A stretch of DNA of 64,000 bases from Paramyrothecium sp. XJ0827 (taxonomy: Eukaryota > Ascomycota > Sordariomycetes > Hypocreales > Stachybotryaceae), in NCBI GenBank assembly GCA_020881915.1, contig JAJFPB010000009.1, forward strand, positions 1,736,001-1,800,000, given 5' to 3'. The translations under genes and the position numbers were made by a program. How positions within the stretch are numbered: position 1 is the first letter of the stretch; each line of letters starts with the position of its first letter. Below are positions 22,312-34,325 of the stretch, in pieces. The notes under the pieces are model-generated. The model did not search any database and was not told the origin of the DNA. It saw only the letters and a list, made by a program, of their open reading frames with translations.

Positions 22312-24997
22312 TTTTGCCGTAAAAAGGTTGAAAATATTGCTTGGTGAGATGATGTCTGTATTTTCAAGAGCTTGGGTTCATGAAGAGAAAGTTCCCAAGC
22401 AAGAACCCGATCAAAGGCAATCAAACTGCTTCCCTAGCCCAAATACCCGGTACAGACCCACCGTCTAGGCTATGTCATTTCATCTTGGAAACGGAGTCAT
22501 CCAACGCTCATCCAATCCCAAGACGGTAATATCACCGAAAAAGGTCAGCATGATGGGGTCATCAATAAGAGCAAGTGACGAGAGAATGCCGGCTTACCCA
22601 CCATTTCGCAACAGGCCTAGCGAATAGTGATGCATAATTGTTTTTGAGCCTACCCGAATTAGATGTCTTGCTTATCATTTGGAATCGAAAGACGTTGATC
22701 ACAGAATCTACAGCTTGGCATTTAAAAAATGTTCTTTCTAGGTAAGTTTTTCGCCTATGTCAGGAGTTGGCGAAGCCACCTAATAGCTAATATCTACGCG
22801 AAACGGTAAGTTGCTCGTTGCACATCGAAAGCAGCTGCTTAATTGAGAGTCATTTGGTAGTTTCAGATTGACCTAAAAATTCTGAAATGAGCTGGGAGGT
22901 AACTCAAAGCGCGGATGGTGTATGACGGCAGTGCTATGATCAACATTGGAGTGTCAGTCAAAATAGTTATACAATAACCCCGTATCTTAATTTCGCATCA
23001 CCAGCTCCAACACAAACACCTGGAGCTCCCTGTGTGTGATCAAGAGCAATGAGGTAAGTGAAAAAATTGTAGGTAGGGATCGAGAAAACGATATGTCAAC
23101 TGGACAGAGCTTGGGTGGTGCATATCACGATTTACCACACGGTCTGTTCATCCAAGGCCGCTGGTCGACATTCGTAAAGTCCATGACGCAGAATACCTCC
23201 CCCTACTGAGTATTGGAGACAAAGATATCAGATACAATCGAATGAAATCCCTGGCAAATCCACTTCATAAAGCAGGTTGCGAGAAGACACAAAGCATGTG
23301 AAAAGTCTCGTCAAGAAAGCCCCATTTTCTTTGAAACGCGCCACCCTTGCAAGTCTCACAACTTCTCCCATATTACCATTCTTGCATTCCTAATATTCAC
23401 TTAGCCATTCTTGACCATCCCTCTTCTTGGACATATGCTCACGATACGATACGTGCAGCAGCTCTCCCTCGCCTTTACTTTACCGATTGTGCTGTACATC
23501 GATTTAAATACAGCCAATCCACGAGCGAAGAGCCTGTAAGATGTTTTTCATGGCTTGGCTATCCCTATCATGCACGTGGTTTTCTACTGCATGAATTGAG
23601 CTGATGGGCGTTACATGATCAGTTTCTAGCCGTTGTAATGGACATGAATACGGTGGTGATGGATCCCAGCATCCATATTCTATGTGCATTTTATTGTTAA
23701 TTATATAGAGACTGAGAAATTACCTCAAGCCAAACCAGATTGAAGACCTCAAAGTAGGCGGCATAGCTTCCACAGTCCCATGATCCACTCAACTACTCAG
23801 CCCGGCCCCTACGAGCCCACCTCTAGCGTCTTGTCAGGGACGAAACACTGATATCACTGTTGTGATCACTAGTTAGGATTATGGTCAGTCTGTTCAGTGG
23901 TCAAAACGGCGATATCACTGTTTTATTCCTTTTGAAATACGGTGGATGTGCTGCTAGATAATTTTCAAATCACAATAAAGATACAAAGTTCCTGCTCTTT
24001 ATCTTATGGAAGCTGCCACATACCCCTACACCACCTTAAAAAGATGTAATGACTGATGACTGCTACACCTGATTATTCTTCTCCAATTCAAGACTGCACT
24101 TGAACCCAGCATTACACTGCATCTTTAGGACCAACCTTTGTCTTGCAAAGTAGCGCGCAGATCTCCACTGACTCGTACCACGTGTACCGCCAATAGAAGT
24201 CGTAAAACTAGTTCCCTTAGGTGTTGGCGTGCTCTGTGTGGTCATACGTAATGACAATTGCTGCATTATAAGACATAACATTCTCTCCTTGTCTGCGTTG
24301 CATCAATTCCCTGTGAGCACTAGAGACCAATCTAGGTGGTAGAAATTTCGCGGTATTGGTCACAATTGAACCAAAAACCTGCAGCTACACCCAAATGTCC
24401 TATCAGCATCTTGTGGAGCAGCGATTATCGCCGATCACGGCCTTCATCATGTAAGTTATACAGGGACGAAGGCGGATTTAATGGTAAATTGTGCGACGAC
24501 CGAACCTGAATCGTGGAGAATAGGGTACTCACCGAACGCCGTGGGTAAGCCGACTCCGATGGAGACAAAGGAGGACTTTCCAACATGGTGAGCGGCACTT
24601 ACGCTTCATGTTCGCCCTGAAAATGGGCCACCGTTAGCGTAGGGTCAGTGTGACGCTGCTTCATTGGGCCACGGACGGGAATTTCATGCCCTTCCGTGGA
24701 ACCTCGAGCTTCTAGCCGTGTTTTTCGCATGCGCCGGTGCGGCCGAAGGCTCCACAGTCCGATAATCAGCCCCATATGGCGGGCAACTCAGCCGGCAGTA
24801 GCCGGCGGCTCCGGTTGGTCGTAGCGTCAGGGCGGTGACGTTTTCATATCGATTCGGACAGAAGCCGGTAAGATTACAAAAATGAAAAGGAGGTTGAGAA
24901 AAAATTGATATATAGGCCATTTTACCCCGGAAACACACCCGCACTTTTCGGCCTCCACAATCTTATATCTGGAGGCGGCCAATTACAATTACCCATA
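22312..24997. other. 2.7-kb gene-free stretch
   Basis: No open frame here resembles a protein family, and no RNA was found. The left part is AT-leaning. The near-repeat GATATCACTGTT occurs at about 23851 and 23911. Toward the right end (24720-24830) the sequence becomes CGG-rich, probably part of the amino-acid transporter promoter. I see no clear transposon remnant. Confidence 0.45.
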
Positions 24998-26604
24998 ATG
25001 TTCAGCACAAAGAAGGATGGACCCAGTTCTGCTGTGCCTGGGGGCACGACGGAGGCCAGTACGGCTCACCACGATGCCGTTTTCGGAGAAATTACCGAGG
25101 AAGGGCCAAATTATCGTGATGTATGTGGCACTTGGTGCCCGCTCCACTACCGTACCGCACAAGCTGACAGTGCTCTGCACAGGTTGGGTGGGTGGGAACA
25201 GTGGTGTTGATGATGAAGACGCAAATTGGTCTTGGTGTTCTGTCAATACCAGCTGCCTTCGACACGTTGGGAGTAGTCCCAGGCGTCATCTGTCTCTGTG
25301 CTGTTGGGGCCATCACAACTTGGTCAGACTACATGGTTGGCGTCTTCAAACTTCGCCACCCAGAAGTCTACGGACTTGACGATGCTGGTGCTTTAATGTT
25401 TGGTCGAATCGGCCGAGAGTTCTTCGGCCTTGCTTTTTGCCTATGTGGGTTATCTAATGTTTCAATCTAGCCTGGAATGCATGCTGACGACTCTTAGACT
25501 GGATCTTTGTCACTGGATCTGGAATGCTCGGCTTCTCGATTGGGTTGAACGCTGTGTCCATGCATGGAGCTTGCACTGCCATATTCGTGGCGGTCGCGGC
25601 TGTGTTGGGCTTTGCTTGCTCAAGTATACGCACGTTGGGGCGATTGACATGGTTAGCCTGGGTTGGTTTGACGTCGTTAGTCACAGCCAGTAAGTCATCG
25701 TCAAGTTTGCTTGTTCAGTATGGATCTGACCAGGTTGCAGTCTTGATTGTTACCATTGCCGTCGGTGTGCAGGATCGCCCAGCATCTGCTCCCCAAGATG
25801 GTGTTTGGGTTTCGGATTACAAGATCACCAATACGCCAACATTTACTGCCGCCGTTACGGCCGTATCTACCATGGTTCTTGCTTATTCTGGTACACCTGC
25901 GTTTTTCAATATCGTGGCTGAGATGCGTGATCCTCGACATTACACTCGATCACTGATCATTGCTCAAAGCGGCGTGTCTATCATTTATGCTGCCATTGGC
26001 TGTGTGGTCTACTATTATTGCGGATCTTACGTTGCGTCACCCGCCCTTGGTTCGGCTGGAGGTACTTTGAAGAAGATCTCATACGGAATCGCTCTTCCAG
26101 GGCTTCTGGTTAGCATCACAATCACTACTCATGTAAGCACTTCTCTCTGCCTGCTAGTGCTGGCGCTAATACTTGGAATAGTTGCCTGCAAAGTTCTTCT
26201 TTGTCCGAATGCTGCGAGGAACAAAACACCTTACTGCCAACACCTTTACCCACTGGGCCGTATGGCTTGGCTGCACTTTTGGAGTAACTGTTGTTGCATA
26301 TATAATTGCCAGTGCCATACCTGTTTTCGGTGGCCTGGTCTCGCTTATTGGTGCTCTTTTGGGCACTCTGATATCCTTTCAACCCATGGGCTGCATGTGG
26401 CTGTATGACAATTGGGCTAGTGGCAGACGCGAGCCCTCGCTTAGGTGGATTTTGATGGTGTGCTGGAGCTGCTTTGTCATTCTATCAGGCACTTTTCTTA
26501 TGATTGCTGGCACTTATGGTGCTGCTGTGAGCATAGCCGATTCATATAGGGAAACAGGTGGCTCGTCAGCATGGTCTTGTGCTGACAATTCAAACTCTGT
26601 ATAG
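24998..26604 (+). CDS. Amino-acid transporter (AAAP / Aa_trans family)
   Basis: A plasma-membrane amino-acid permease of the Mtr-like fungal group, 463 residues in five exons: 24998-25120, 25183-25444, 25498-25689, 25741-26132 and 26182-26604. Introns of 49-62 nt have GTATGT, GTGGGT, GTAAGT and GTAAGC donors. The third intron (51 nt) would keep the frame if retained, but removing it restores the family pattern around VTAILIVTIAVGVQ. The soluble N-terminus is followed by the family signature DVGWVGTVVLMMKTQIGLGVLSIP and about eleven hydrophobic segments, with TTHLPAKFFFVRMLRGTKHL before the last group. All expected segments appear present. The specific amino acids carried cannot be read from sequence. 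Confidence 0.92.
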
Positions 26605-26675
26605 AAAGCACTCCATTTGAGATATAAAAAATTGATAGATTGTTAAATTTATTGGCTGATTGATGACTCTCGGGT

Positions 26676-29600
26676 TTACCCAAAGGCTTTCGTTTTAACA
26701 TCTGCTATCCTTTCCAGCCCCCTCTTTACTACCGCGACCTCGCCACGGATCACAAACAGAAGATCGCCTAATCGTGTCATTCGTATGAGCATTTTGCTCG
26801 CCAGGAGCCAGTCCGCAGGAGGCGCAAAGTGATATATTATGGCTACGTTTGCGTCGCTTCCAACTTGGCGGAATTCAGCTGCTTTTATGCTGCAAATCCA
26901 TCCATTCGTGTGCAGGAAAACTAGTCGCTCACGGTATGTGCCTAGTACGACGTCAATCGCGTCGCATATCGGATACGGTACAGGTAAGGGAGTTATTGAG
27001 CCGCTAATAGACGGCTTGAAGCTGGTAGCCGCATAAAACAAGTTGCTGTATGGACCCCGAGGCCCATAGGGAGGGTGGATGAGCGTAACAAACAGAACAG
27101 CATTAATGCCAGCGAAGAGCGGCGTTACAGTATGGATCCGAAGCTCCGGGCTTGAATGACCAGACAAATTTATGCCTCTGTTCCCTTCAGTAGCAGGTTC
27201 AAGATTAAACCACGTATGAACGCGAAGTTCAGAAGCTGTGAGATGAAGGAGTAATGTGGGATCCGTGGGGTGTTGAGCCCAACATGATACATCACCGAAT
27301 TTGGTTGTTGAGGATATATTCGAAACGTTCGCAACTTCAACTCCACTCGGTGCGGCGAGGACATTAGTACATTCTGGATGACTGATAAGAATGCTGGATA
27401 GGTCTTGGGTGCAAAGTAATTGTTGCACGCCTCCAACTGGTCCGCGGTAGGTATACAGAAGCTCAGCCTCCCAAGCTTCTTTTTGTCTGGTGACTTTATG
27501 CGCCATTAACAAACCGGCCGCATCAATACTAAAGAGTATTTGAAGGGGACCTTTCACTGCGTAGTGGAGAGTCTTTATGGTATCGCGGTGTGAGAACAGT
27601 GTTGCGGCGAAAAGGCCGGTCTTGGCATCGTAGACGGAGACTGAACAGTCATCTTTGCCGACGAAAAAGAATGCACCGCTTGCATCAGTCGCAATTGCGG
27701 ATATGTGGTTGACAACCATATCTGGCTCATCAAACACACCATCTTGGCTGCCCGATCCCAAGGATGGTGTGCAGACGCTGTCGGCGTCAACGTTGCGACG
27801 ATACAGTGCTAGGGGTTCCCAAATACGGCATTCGCGACCACCGGCTCGAGTGACTAAGAGTCGAGTGCTGCTAGCAGTAAATTTCATTAAGGATACCGCA
27901 CCCCCGTCGGACAATATTCTGTACAACTTATGCAGGGTCTCGAAGTCGTAAAGCTCGATCGTTCCATCCCTAGTTGCTCCTGCCAGGGTCCGACCATCCG
28001 GCGAAGAAACTAAATGCGAATAATGTGATTTTGATGAAGAGAGACTGATTATTCCGGCCTCGGTATCAAAAAGCACCAAGTCTGAAGATGAATAGCTCAC
28101 AGCTAGCAAAGAGCTATCAGGGAGGCGACTGAACTCTAAGGATATGATGGAGATCGCCGACCCTTGAGTAATGCTTTCAGAAAGTCCATCCTGGTGATCA
28201 AATATCTGATAAGATTCTCTCTCGTAGTTGTATACAAATAGTCGACGAGATCTGTAGGCAATGGCGAGAAGGCCCAGGTCTGTATTGAAGGAGACAAACT
28301 GCGGAGAAGAGTTGTGGTAGAAGTTACGATGAGGTTCTTCCAACATTCCGGTCCAACAGATCTCTTCAACCACATGATCTGTTAAGTTCATCGCTAAAAG
28401 GGTGTTGTTGCCAAGTACCACTAAAAGGATTTTGTCGTCATCGACGAATGCCATTGCTAAACAGTTGTATTTGACGGAGTACTCCCACTGGTACTCCCAT
28501 GATTCTGTATTCCATATTCGAATCACTTTTCGGCTTGCACTAGCAAGTAGAGGTTTTGCGGCTGCACACTCCACCATAATGACAGGCTGACCGTGCTCTA
28601 TCACATTGTCTTCTAGGCAAGTCTTTTCATTGAAAACAACAACCCGTCCCGTTGAGGTTCCAATAAAAAATTGGTTGTCTGAGGAGGCTAGAGAATGTAG
28701 CCTCTCGCGGGGGATCAAGCCTTGCGAGGTTGCTTTTGGATCGCTCAGAACTACGGTACAAAGGCACTCGTCCCAGTCCTCTGAGCTCAGCCCAAGAACT
28801 GCAATGGCTGTGCCAGGGCTCCGAGCGAATTGCGTAAATAACAATGACTCGGGCGGGCAGAATGGTGGTATGATGTTCAGGATGGATTCTGGATGCGTCA
28901 AAATTTGCCTTCCAAACTTACTGATCACTCGGATAAGATCATTAGCCCAAGAATCAATCACCACAACATCATCCCCGAGTAACAGTTGGACGCGGGACTT
29001 TCGACGAAGAAAGACCTTCAGAACATGAGCAAACTGCAGTACGGTTTCGAGATCGCCCTGGCTTGCAAGGTGCTCGATCCATGACAGGACATTGGACCGC
29101 AGAAATGAAGCAAGAGCCGTTGTGATGTCAGCGTCATATGCGTGGCTCATATTGACGTGCTGAGGAAGCGCTATGCATGCATAATCGGCAAATGCGGACT
29201 TTTGTTGTGTGGTAGACGCCACCATCTTTCGCTTCGGTTTTGCCTTCATTTCAGGTCCATTCAAATAGTTGAGACATGCCATGGCGAGTTCTTTGTGCGC
29301 CTCGGTTTCTTGTATTGTAAGATCGTCGTCCAACTCGCCGTTGAGGTCCTGTCGTAGAAAGAACTTCCTTGTACTTGCATGCCGCATTCTTACTTTGGAG
29401 TTTCTGTCAATGAAGACCAGGTCATGGCAATGCCGGGATACAACAGTCTCGATGTCGTCAATCTCATCCATCGCTGTATCCTCAACCACTGATTTTAGCT
29501 CCGCAGTAGTCAGAGGACGGACCGCGCAAACAGTCCACGTTATTATAGTCATGGAGATGTCCTTATCTTTTTGGGACATGGATCGCACAATCCTCGAGTA

Positions 29601-31668
29601 TAACTGATCCATTCCAGGGGGAAGTTCTTCAAGGGCACGCAACCGAGCTTGGGCACCAACAGTCCTGCCTAGTTCTTGAAGAACGAGAATAGCCCATAGA
29701 AAACAGCCGTTGGCTTTTTCCAGGATTTGGGTTGCCAGCACTTGACGCTCGAGGGCGTTGGATCCCGGAATCTCATGCTTGTATGCATCAAGATAGTTTG
29801 CAATATCAGCTTGAATATCATCAAGCATGATATCTTGGGGCTTGATGTGGTTGAGGGAAAGGTGGTAGTCGTGGTAAGCGTTTCTTGTTGTGACGAAAAT
29901 CTTGATCATCCCTCGTGTCTTCTCTTGCACTCTGACAAGGAATCTTGCGAGGTCTTGCCCAGAATCACACTCATCAAAGGCATCAATCACCCAATATGCT
30001 TCTCGGTCCAACGGTGATTGGAAGATGCCCTGTTCCCAAAATTTTCTCTGTAAAGTCCTATGATCAGCCCATTTGCCGATATCTCTATCTCGGTCATAAA
30101 ATTGCAAGATCCGAGATTCGATGTCAGGATAAATATAAGCCATCTGCCAGGTCATGGACAGGAAAAAATTCCTCATGGATGCCTTTGTCTTGTCCGCGTG
30201 ATTGAAAAAGTAATAACAACAATTTCCCGATGAGTTCTTCAAGTTTTCGATTACGCACCCGGCAATGAAGGATTTTCCACTTCCTGGCGGACCTCTGAGC
30301 CAGAAAATCTTGGAGGTTTGGTTCTCTTGCCATTCTCGATAGTTTTTGGCTTTGATGAGCCATCGACAGGTCCCTTCAAGTCTATCAGCCGAGACACGGA
30401 GCAGATCATCTGCAGGAGGCTCCCAGACGCCCAGTAGCTCGTTAAGATCTTCTGTGGTATGATGCTCCAGGTCCTCAGGCAGAAAGAGCGATGTTGCAAC
30501 GCCGACAATGGCACCTATTTCCTTGAGACAAGCAGCAAGCGCTTGCCACATGGTGATAAAGTTGTGATCATTGGCAGAGTCATATTTGCAGATACTGCGG
30601 TGATCACCGTAGAGAAGTTGGGTCTTCTCGTGGGGGTATTTCAAAATGGCGTCCTCTTTCGGAACCACGATAACCTCCCGTAGACCGCCCAAGCTTAAAC
30701 GGCTGGTCTCAAAGAAGGAATAAACCAGAAGGTCCATAGATATCCATGGAAACTCAGAGTTTATGGACTGAATCGTTTCTGAGTTTGACTTGATATCTTC
30801 AAGGTAAGGCTTCAAACCAGATGACAAGCGGAAGATTTTGTCAAGGATCGGAGCAAGGCTGGAGCCGGTGTGTGGTGTCGCAATGAAGAACATGGCTTTC
30901 ATTCGGTCGGCGAGATCAACAAAGGCTGGTGAACTCTTTGCGATGACATAGGCCTTCTTGATAACTAAGCCTCCCATACTATGAGCGACGAGTATGATGG
31001 GAGACTAGAGTCTTGGTCAGCCAGTAAACCACTGAGGGCAGATTTCTTTTCGCCGGGGAACTGTAAAGGGCTACCTTGGTGGCCCGAATAGCAGGACTGT
31101 GGAGGATGCCATGTAATAAAGCGTTGGAAAAGTCCTGGACATTGAGAATGCTGCTTTTTTTGAAGTTTGAGTCGTAGCCAAATGAATGTATAGCAGTCAT
31201 ATATAACAGGTCCTCAAGCGGGAGCAAATCCCGTGGCCAAAAAATGCCATTTTTGGACCAGGTATGCTCAGAGTCACCACCAAGACCATGAACAACTACA
31301 GGGTATAAGATTAGTCAATAATTAAAAGGCGTACCGAAAACCACCTATGTCCTGCTTAACTCAGCTTGTCCGGGGTCAACAAACTTACATATAATTTGGG
31401 CAATAGGGGCATGTTGCTTTAGAGGCTGGTATATGGTGGTCAGTCCTAAAGGGCCTTTTGCATGCGCGTCAGCTGTTGGTGCCAGTGGTGGATCACTGTG
31501 AGCACTTGACAATGTGTTGCTCCGGGTAGACCTGGGAAAGTGAGCGGGCAGGAGTCGTCCAGAGTGACGAGGCGGCGATTGAGTGTCTGATGGTGCGGAC
31601 GACGCCTCGTCACCTGACCGCTCTGAAGACCCTGAATATCGGTAACGACGGGGAAGCACCGACCTCAT
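26676..31668 (-). CDS. NLR-like protein: alpha/beta hydrolase - NACHT - WD40-type repeats
   Basis: A 1,609-residue fungal NOD-like receptor with three exons: 31668-31389, 31295-31075 and 31004-26676. The 93- and 70-nt introns join in frame, though the second donor (GTAGCC) is weak. The N-terminal effector is a lipase/PGAP1-like hydrolase: IFVHGLGGDSEHTW, nucleophile Ser176 in VAHSMGGLVIKKA and a plausible catalytic His302 in GDHRSIC. The NACHT domain follows, with Walker A GPPGSGKS at 405-412 and Walker B VIDAFDEC at 506-513. The C-terminal half is built of degenerate WD40-like blades (for example IRIWNTESWEYQWEYS and GTIELYDFETLHKLYRI). Such proteins are linked to non-self recognition and regulated cell death in fungi. 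Hydrolase and ATPase residues look intact. The repeats are diverged, unlike the near-identical repeats of the fast-evolving HNWD group. Confidence 0.92.
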
Positions 31669-32545
31669 CGTAGCGGGGTGGTTCAGGTGTGCCAGGCGAG
31701 ACCTGCAACTAACATCAGGTTCCTATGGCTCCCGTAGGCAGATTAATGCCACGTACCCAGGAGCAGGTGTTCCGGGTTGAGAGGGTTGAAAGTTCCTCCC
31801 AACATCCTTTGTTATGAGCAGGGAAGTACAAACTGAAAAGTCATGTCCTAACAAATGGGGCGCGTAACCCGCGTGCGTCTTGCCGCTCGCTGGCCATGTA
31901 GTGCAGGGGATGATCCTTCATCGATGCAACCCAGCCGGATGTACATGACCGGAAACGTACGACCAGCTGCCTATTCAAGCCACTTTGTTCAACCAACAAC
32001 GTCAATTTGAGGTTAGCGCAACCACGATCCCACCCATCGGATGCTGGTGCATGAGGCAATACCCGGTCCTTCCGCTGATCTGGACTCGCGACGCATGTTA
32101 GTGTTTTCATTTAGATAGACAGGTGAACAACTTGCTTTGGATAATGGTTTGGCAACTGCAACCAGAATCATGGACTTCTTAACGTAGTGAACGAAAGGAG
32201 ACATGGAGCATCCTCTTCAGTCCCACTGGAACCCCTTGTCAGAACCCCCTCATGAATGGCTTCGACCAAGAAAATGTTTCAGGGTCTGTTCTACCAGCGC
32301 CTAAATAGTGGAGCTTTGCGGGAATCCATTGGTTCAAAGGGCTGAGCAATCTTTCACCAAACCGGCAGGACACATACCGCCACTGAAGAGCCCTGCGGCT
32401 CCTGTCGCCTTGTTTCATCCTTGCTACCGTTTATACATGGGCACCAAAAGCAAAATGCCAACTTGGAATCCCCAACAATATGAAGGATATGAACTCCCAA
32501 TGAATTCTTTGACGCACTTCTCAATCATTTCACCTGACATACACT
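31669..32545. other. Divergent promoter region
   Basis: About 0.88 kb between the NLR gene (minus) and the fructosamine-kinase-like gene (plus). No gene or RNA recognised. Confidence 0.45.
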
Positions 32546-34008
32546 ATGGCTACTGAGACGCCCACAGTTCTACTTGTAAGCGACCAAAACGCGAGTTTGG
32601 AGTCCAATCTGCATGACCTGAGTTTTGGTAAAGGGCTCAAAGCAGATCCTCTGATCATTGAAGAGACAATACTTCCATTCGTTGACGAAGATATCAACGA
32701 TTTGGACAATGCGACGGAAGCCTGGTGGGCCACTGGAGATCACATTATCGCTGGTCACCTCCTAGACGCGGTGGATGAAAACGTCAAAGATTGTAAAGCA
32801 TCCTCCCTGGCCGCCTCTTTGCTCGCACACACTAACCAGCGATCTCCCAGTGCTACCTCCAGAGACCGAGATTGTGTCCATCACGCCTCACGGGAATAGC
32901 CAGTGGTCACGCACAGCAGAAATACAAACAGAACTGGCCGGCGAACCTATATCCTACTTTATTAAGGTGACCGATCGCCCATCGGGCCAGGTCATGTACA
33001 ATTGCGAATATGAGTCGCTCCTAGCCATACACAAGGCGGTGCCGCAATACTCTCCGAGGCCCATTGGATGGGGTAACTACGAATCTGACCCTGGGGCCTG
33101 GTTCCTGCTCACAAGCTTCCTCGAAATGCAGGATGACGATCCAGACCCGGAGTTTCTGCCCAAAGCTGTGGCTGAGCTGCATCAGAAGGCTCTGGCGCCA
33201 GACGGTAGGTGCGGTTTCCATGTAACTGTGATTAGCGGGGGTCTGCCGGTAAAGTTAGCCCAGAGCGAATCCTGGGAAGACTTCTTCTTCCGCTACATGC
33301 GCTACATGCTCCGCGCCGAACAGATAGCGGCTGGCCTACGGACCCCAGAAATGGAGCGCCTCCTTGGTGTTTTGTTCAACCGCATCATCCCCCGCCTGCT
33401 CCGGCCGCTTGAGACCGGCAGTCGAGAGATCCCAGCAGTGCTCCTCCATACCAATCTTTGGGCAGGCAATGCAGGAACCGATCCGGAAGGTTTGCCAATC
33501 ATATTTGATCCTTGCTCTATTTACGGCCATAATGAATGTAAGTAATTTACAATTATGTCAAAGAGTAATGGAATGCTGACTTAGTGCCTAGTTGACCTTG
33601 GAGCTTGGTCTATGGGTCGTGGAGTTATCACGCGGACATTCATTAATAACTATGTAAATATCAATGGAAAGTCTCGACCTGAGGAAGATTTTGACGCTCG
33701 TAACCTACTGTATTTGTTGTGAGTCATGCCGATGATTTATTACTCGCTCGCTGAGGCTGATGGCATATTTAGGGCGTTTGAAGCCAGAGTGTCAGCAACT
33801 ATAAATGGAGATTCGATGTTTAGAGAAATGTGAGTCCACTTCCTTTCATGATTCAAATTATGAGGTTCTTGAACTAATTGCAAAAAGTGTCCTCGACTGT
33901 CTCACTGCTCTTGACAAGATGGTTCCTGATACCTATGAAGAATGGGCAACAGCCCGAGGTGAGGAGATATTTCCTCCAAAAGTAGATCGGGGCCTCCAGT
34001 GGCCGTAG
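32546..34008 (+). CDS. Fructosamine-kinase-like protein with altered catalytic loop
   Basis: A 412-residue protein in five exons: 32546-32792, 32851-33537, 33592-33718, 33773-33829 and 33888-34008. Introns are 54-58 nt. The first acceptor (CCCAG at 32850) is chosen to keep the kinase frame, and the N-terminal 80 residues are not conserved, so exon 1 is least certain. Family features are the nucleotide-binding Lys region YFIKV (Lys121), ARPIGWG-like SPRPIGWGNY, and IIFDPCSIYGHNEFDLGAW with the metal-binding Asp. The usual catalytic loop HGDLWxGN reads HTNLWAGN here (about residues 282-288), so the catalytic Asp is Asn. Intact members phosphorylate ketoamine adducts on glycated amines; this one may be inactive or have another role. 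It converges with the MFS gene at 34326. Confidence 0.82.
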
Positions 34009-34325
34009 CCAGTTGAGGTTACCAAGCAAATGCGGTGGGTATATTAGGACATGTGTTCACGTCTTGCAACATTTTGTACTGCGTAGGATAGGATGATTTA
34101 GTTGAACTATTTAAAATTTGAAAAGTCGCGAATGACAATGGTTGCCGGTCAAACGTCCTGTCTCTCAGTGCTACTCAATTGAAATAATTCGACCGTTTTG
34201 CCCAAGTGGAACATTCACACCCTGTGGTAAAGTGCTTCGATGAATGCTCCATATCTGAAGGGAATTTTAGCATTATGTCATCCCAGCTCTGGAAACTTCT
34301 GGCGATGAAATTACCACTGTTGAGA
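34009..34325. other. Convergent spacer
   Basis: A 317-bp AT-leaning 3'-to-3' spacer. Nothing recognised. Confidence 0.45.

Noticed and set aside
23840..23930. Near-repeat GATATCACTGTT pair considered as transposon termini
   Set aside because: Only about 12 bp, same orientation, no coding remnant or target duplication around it.
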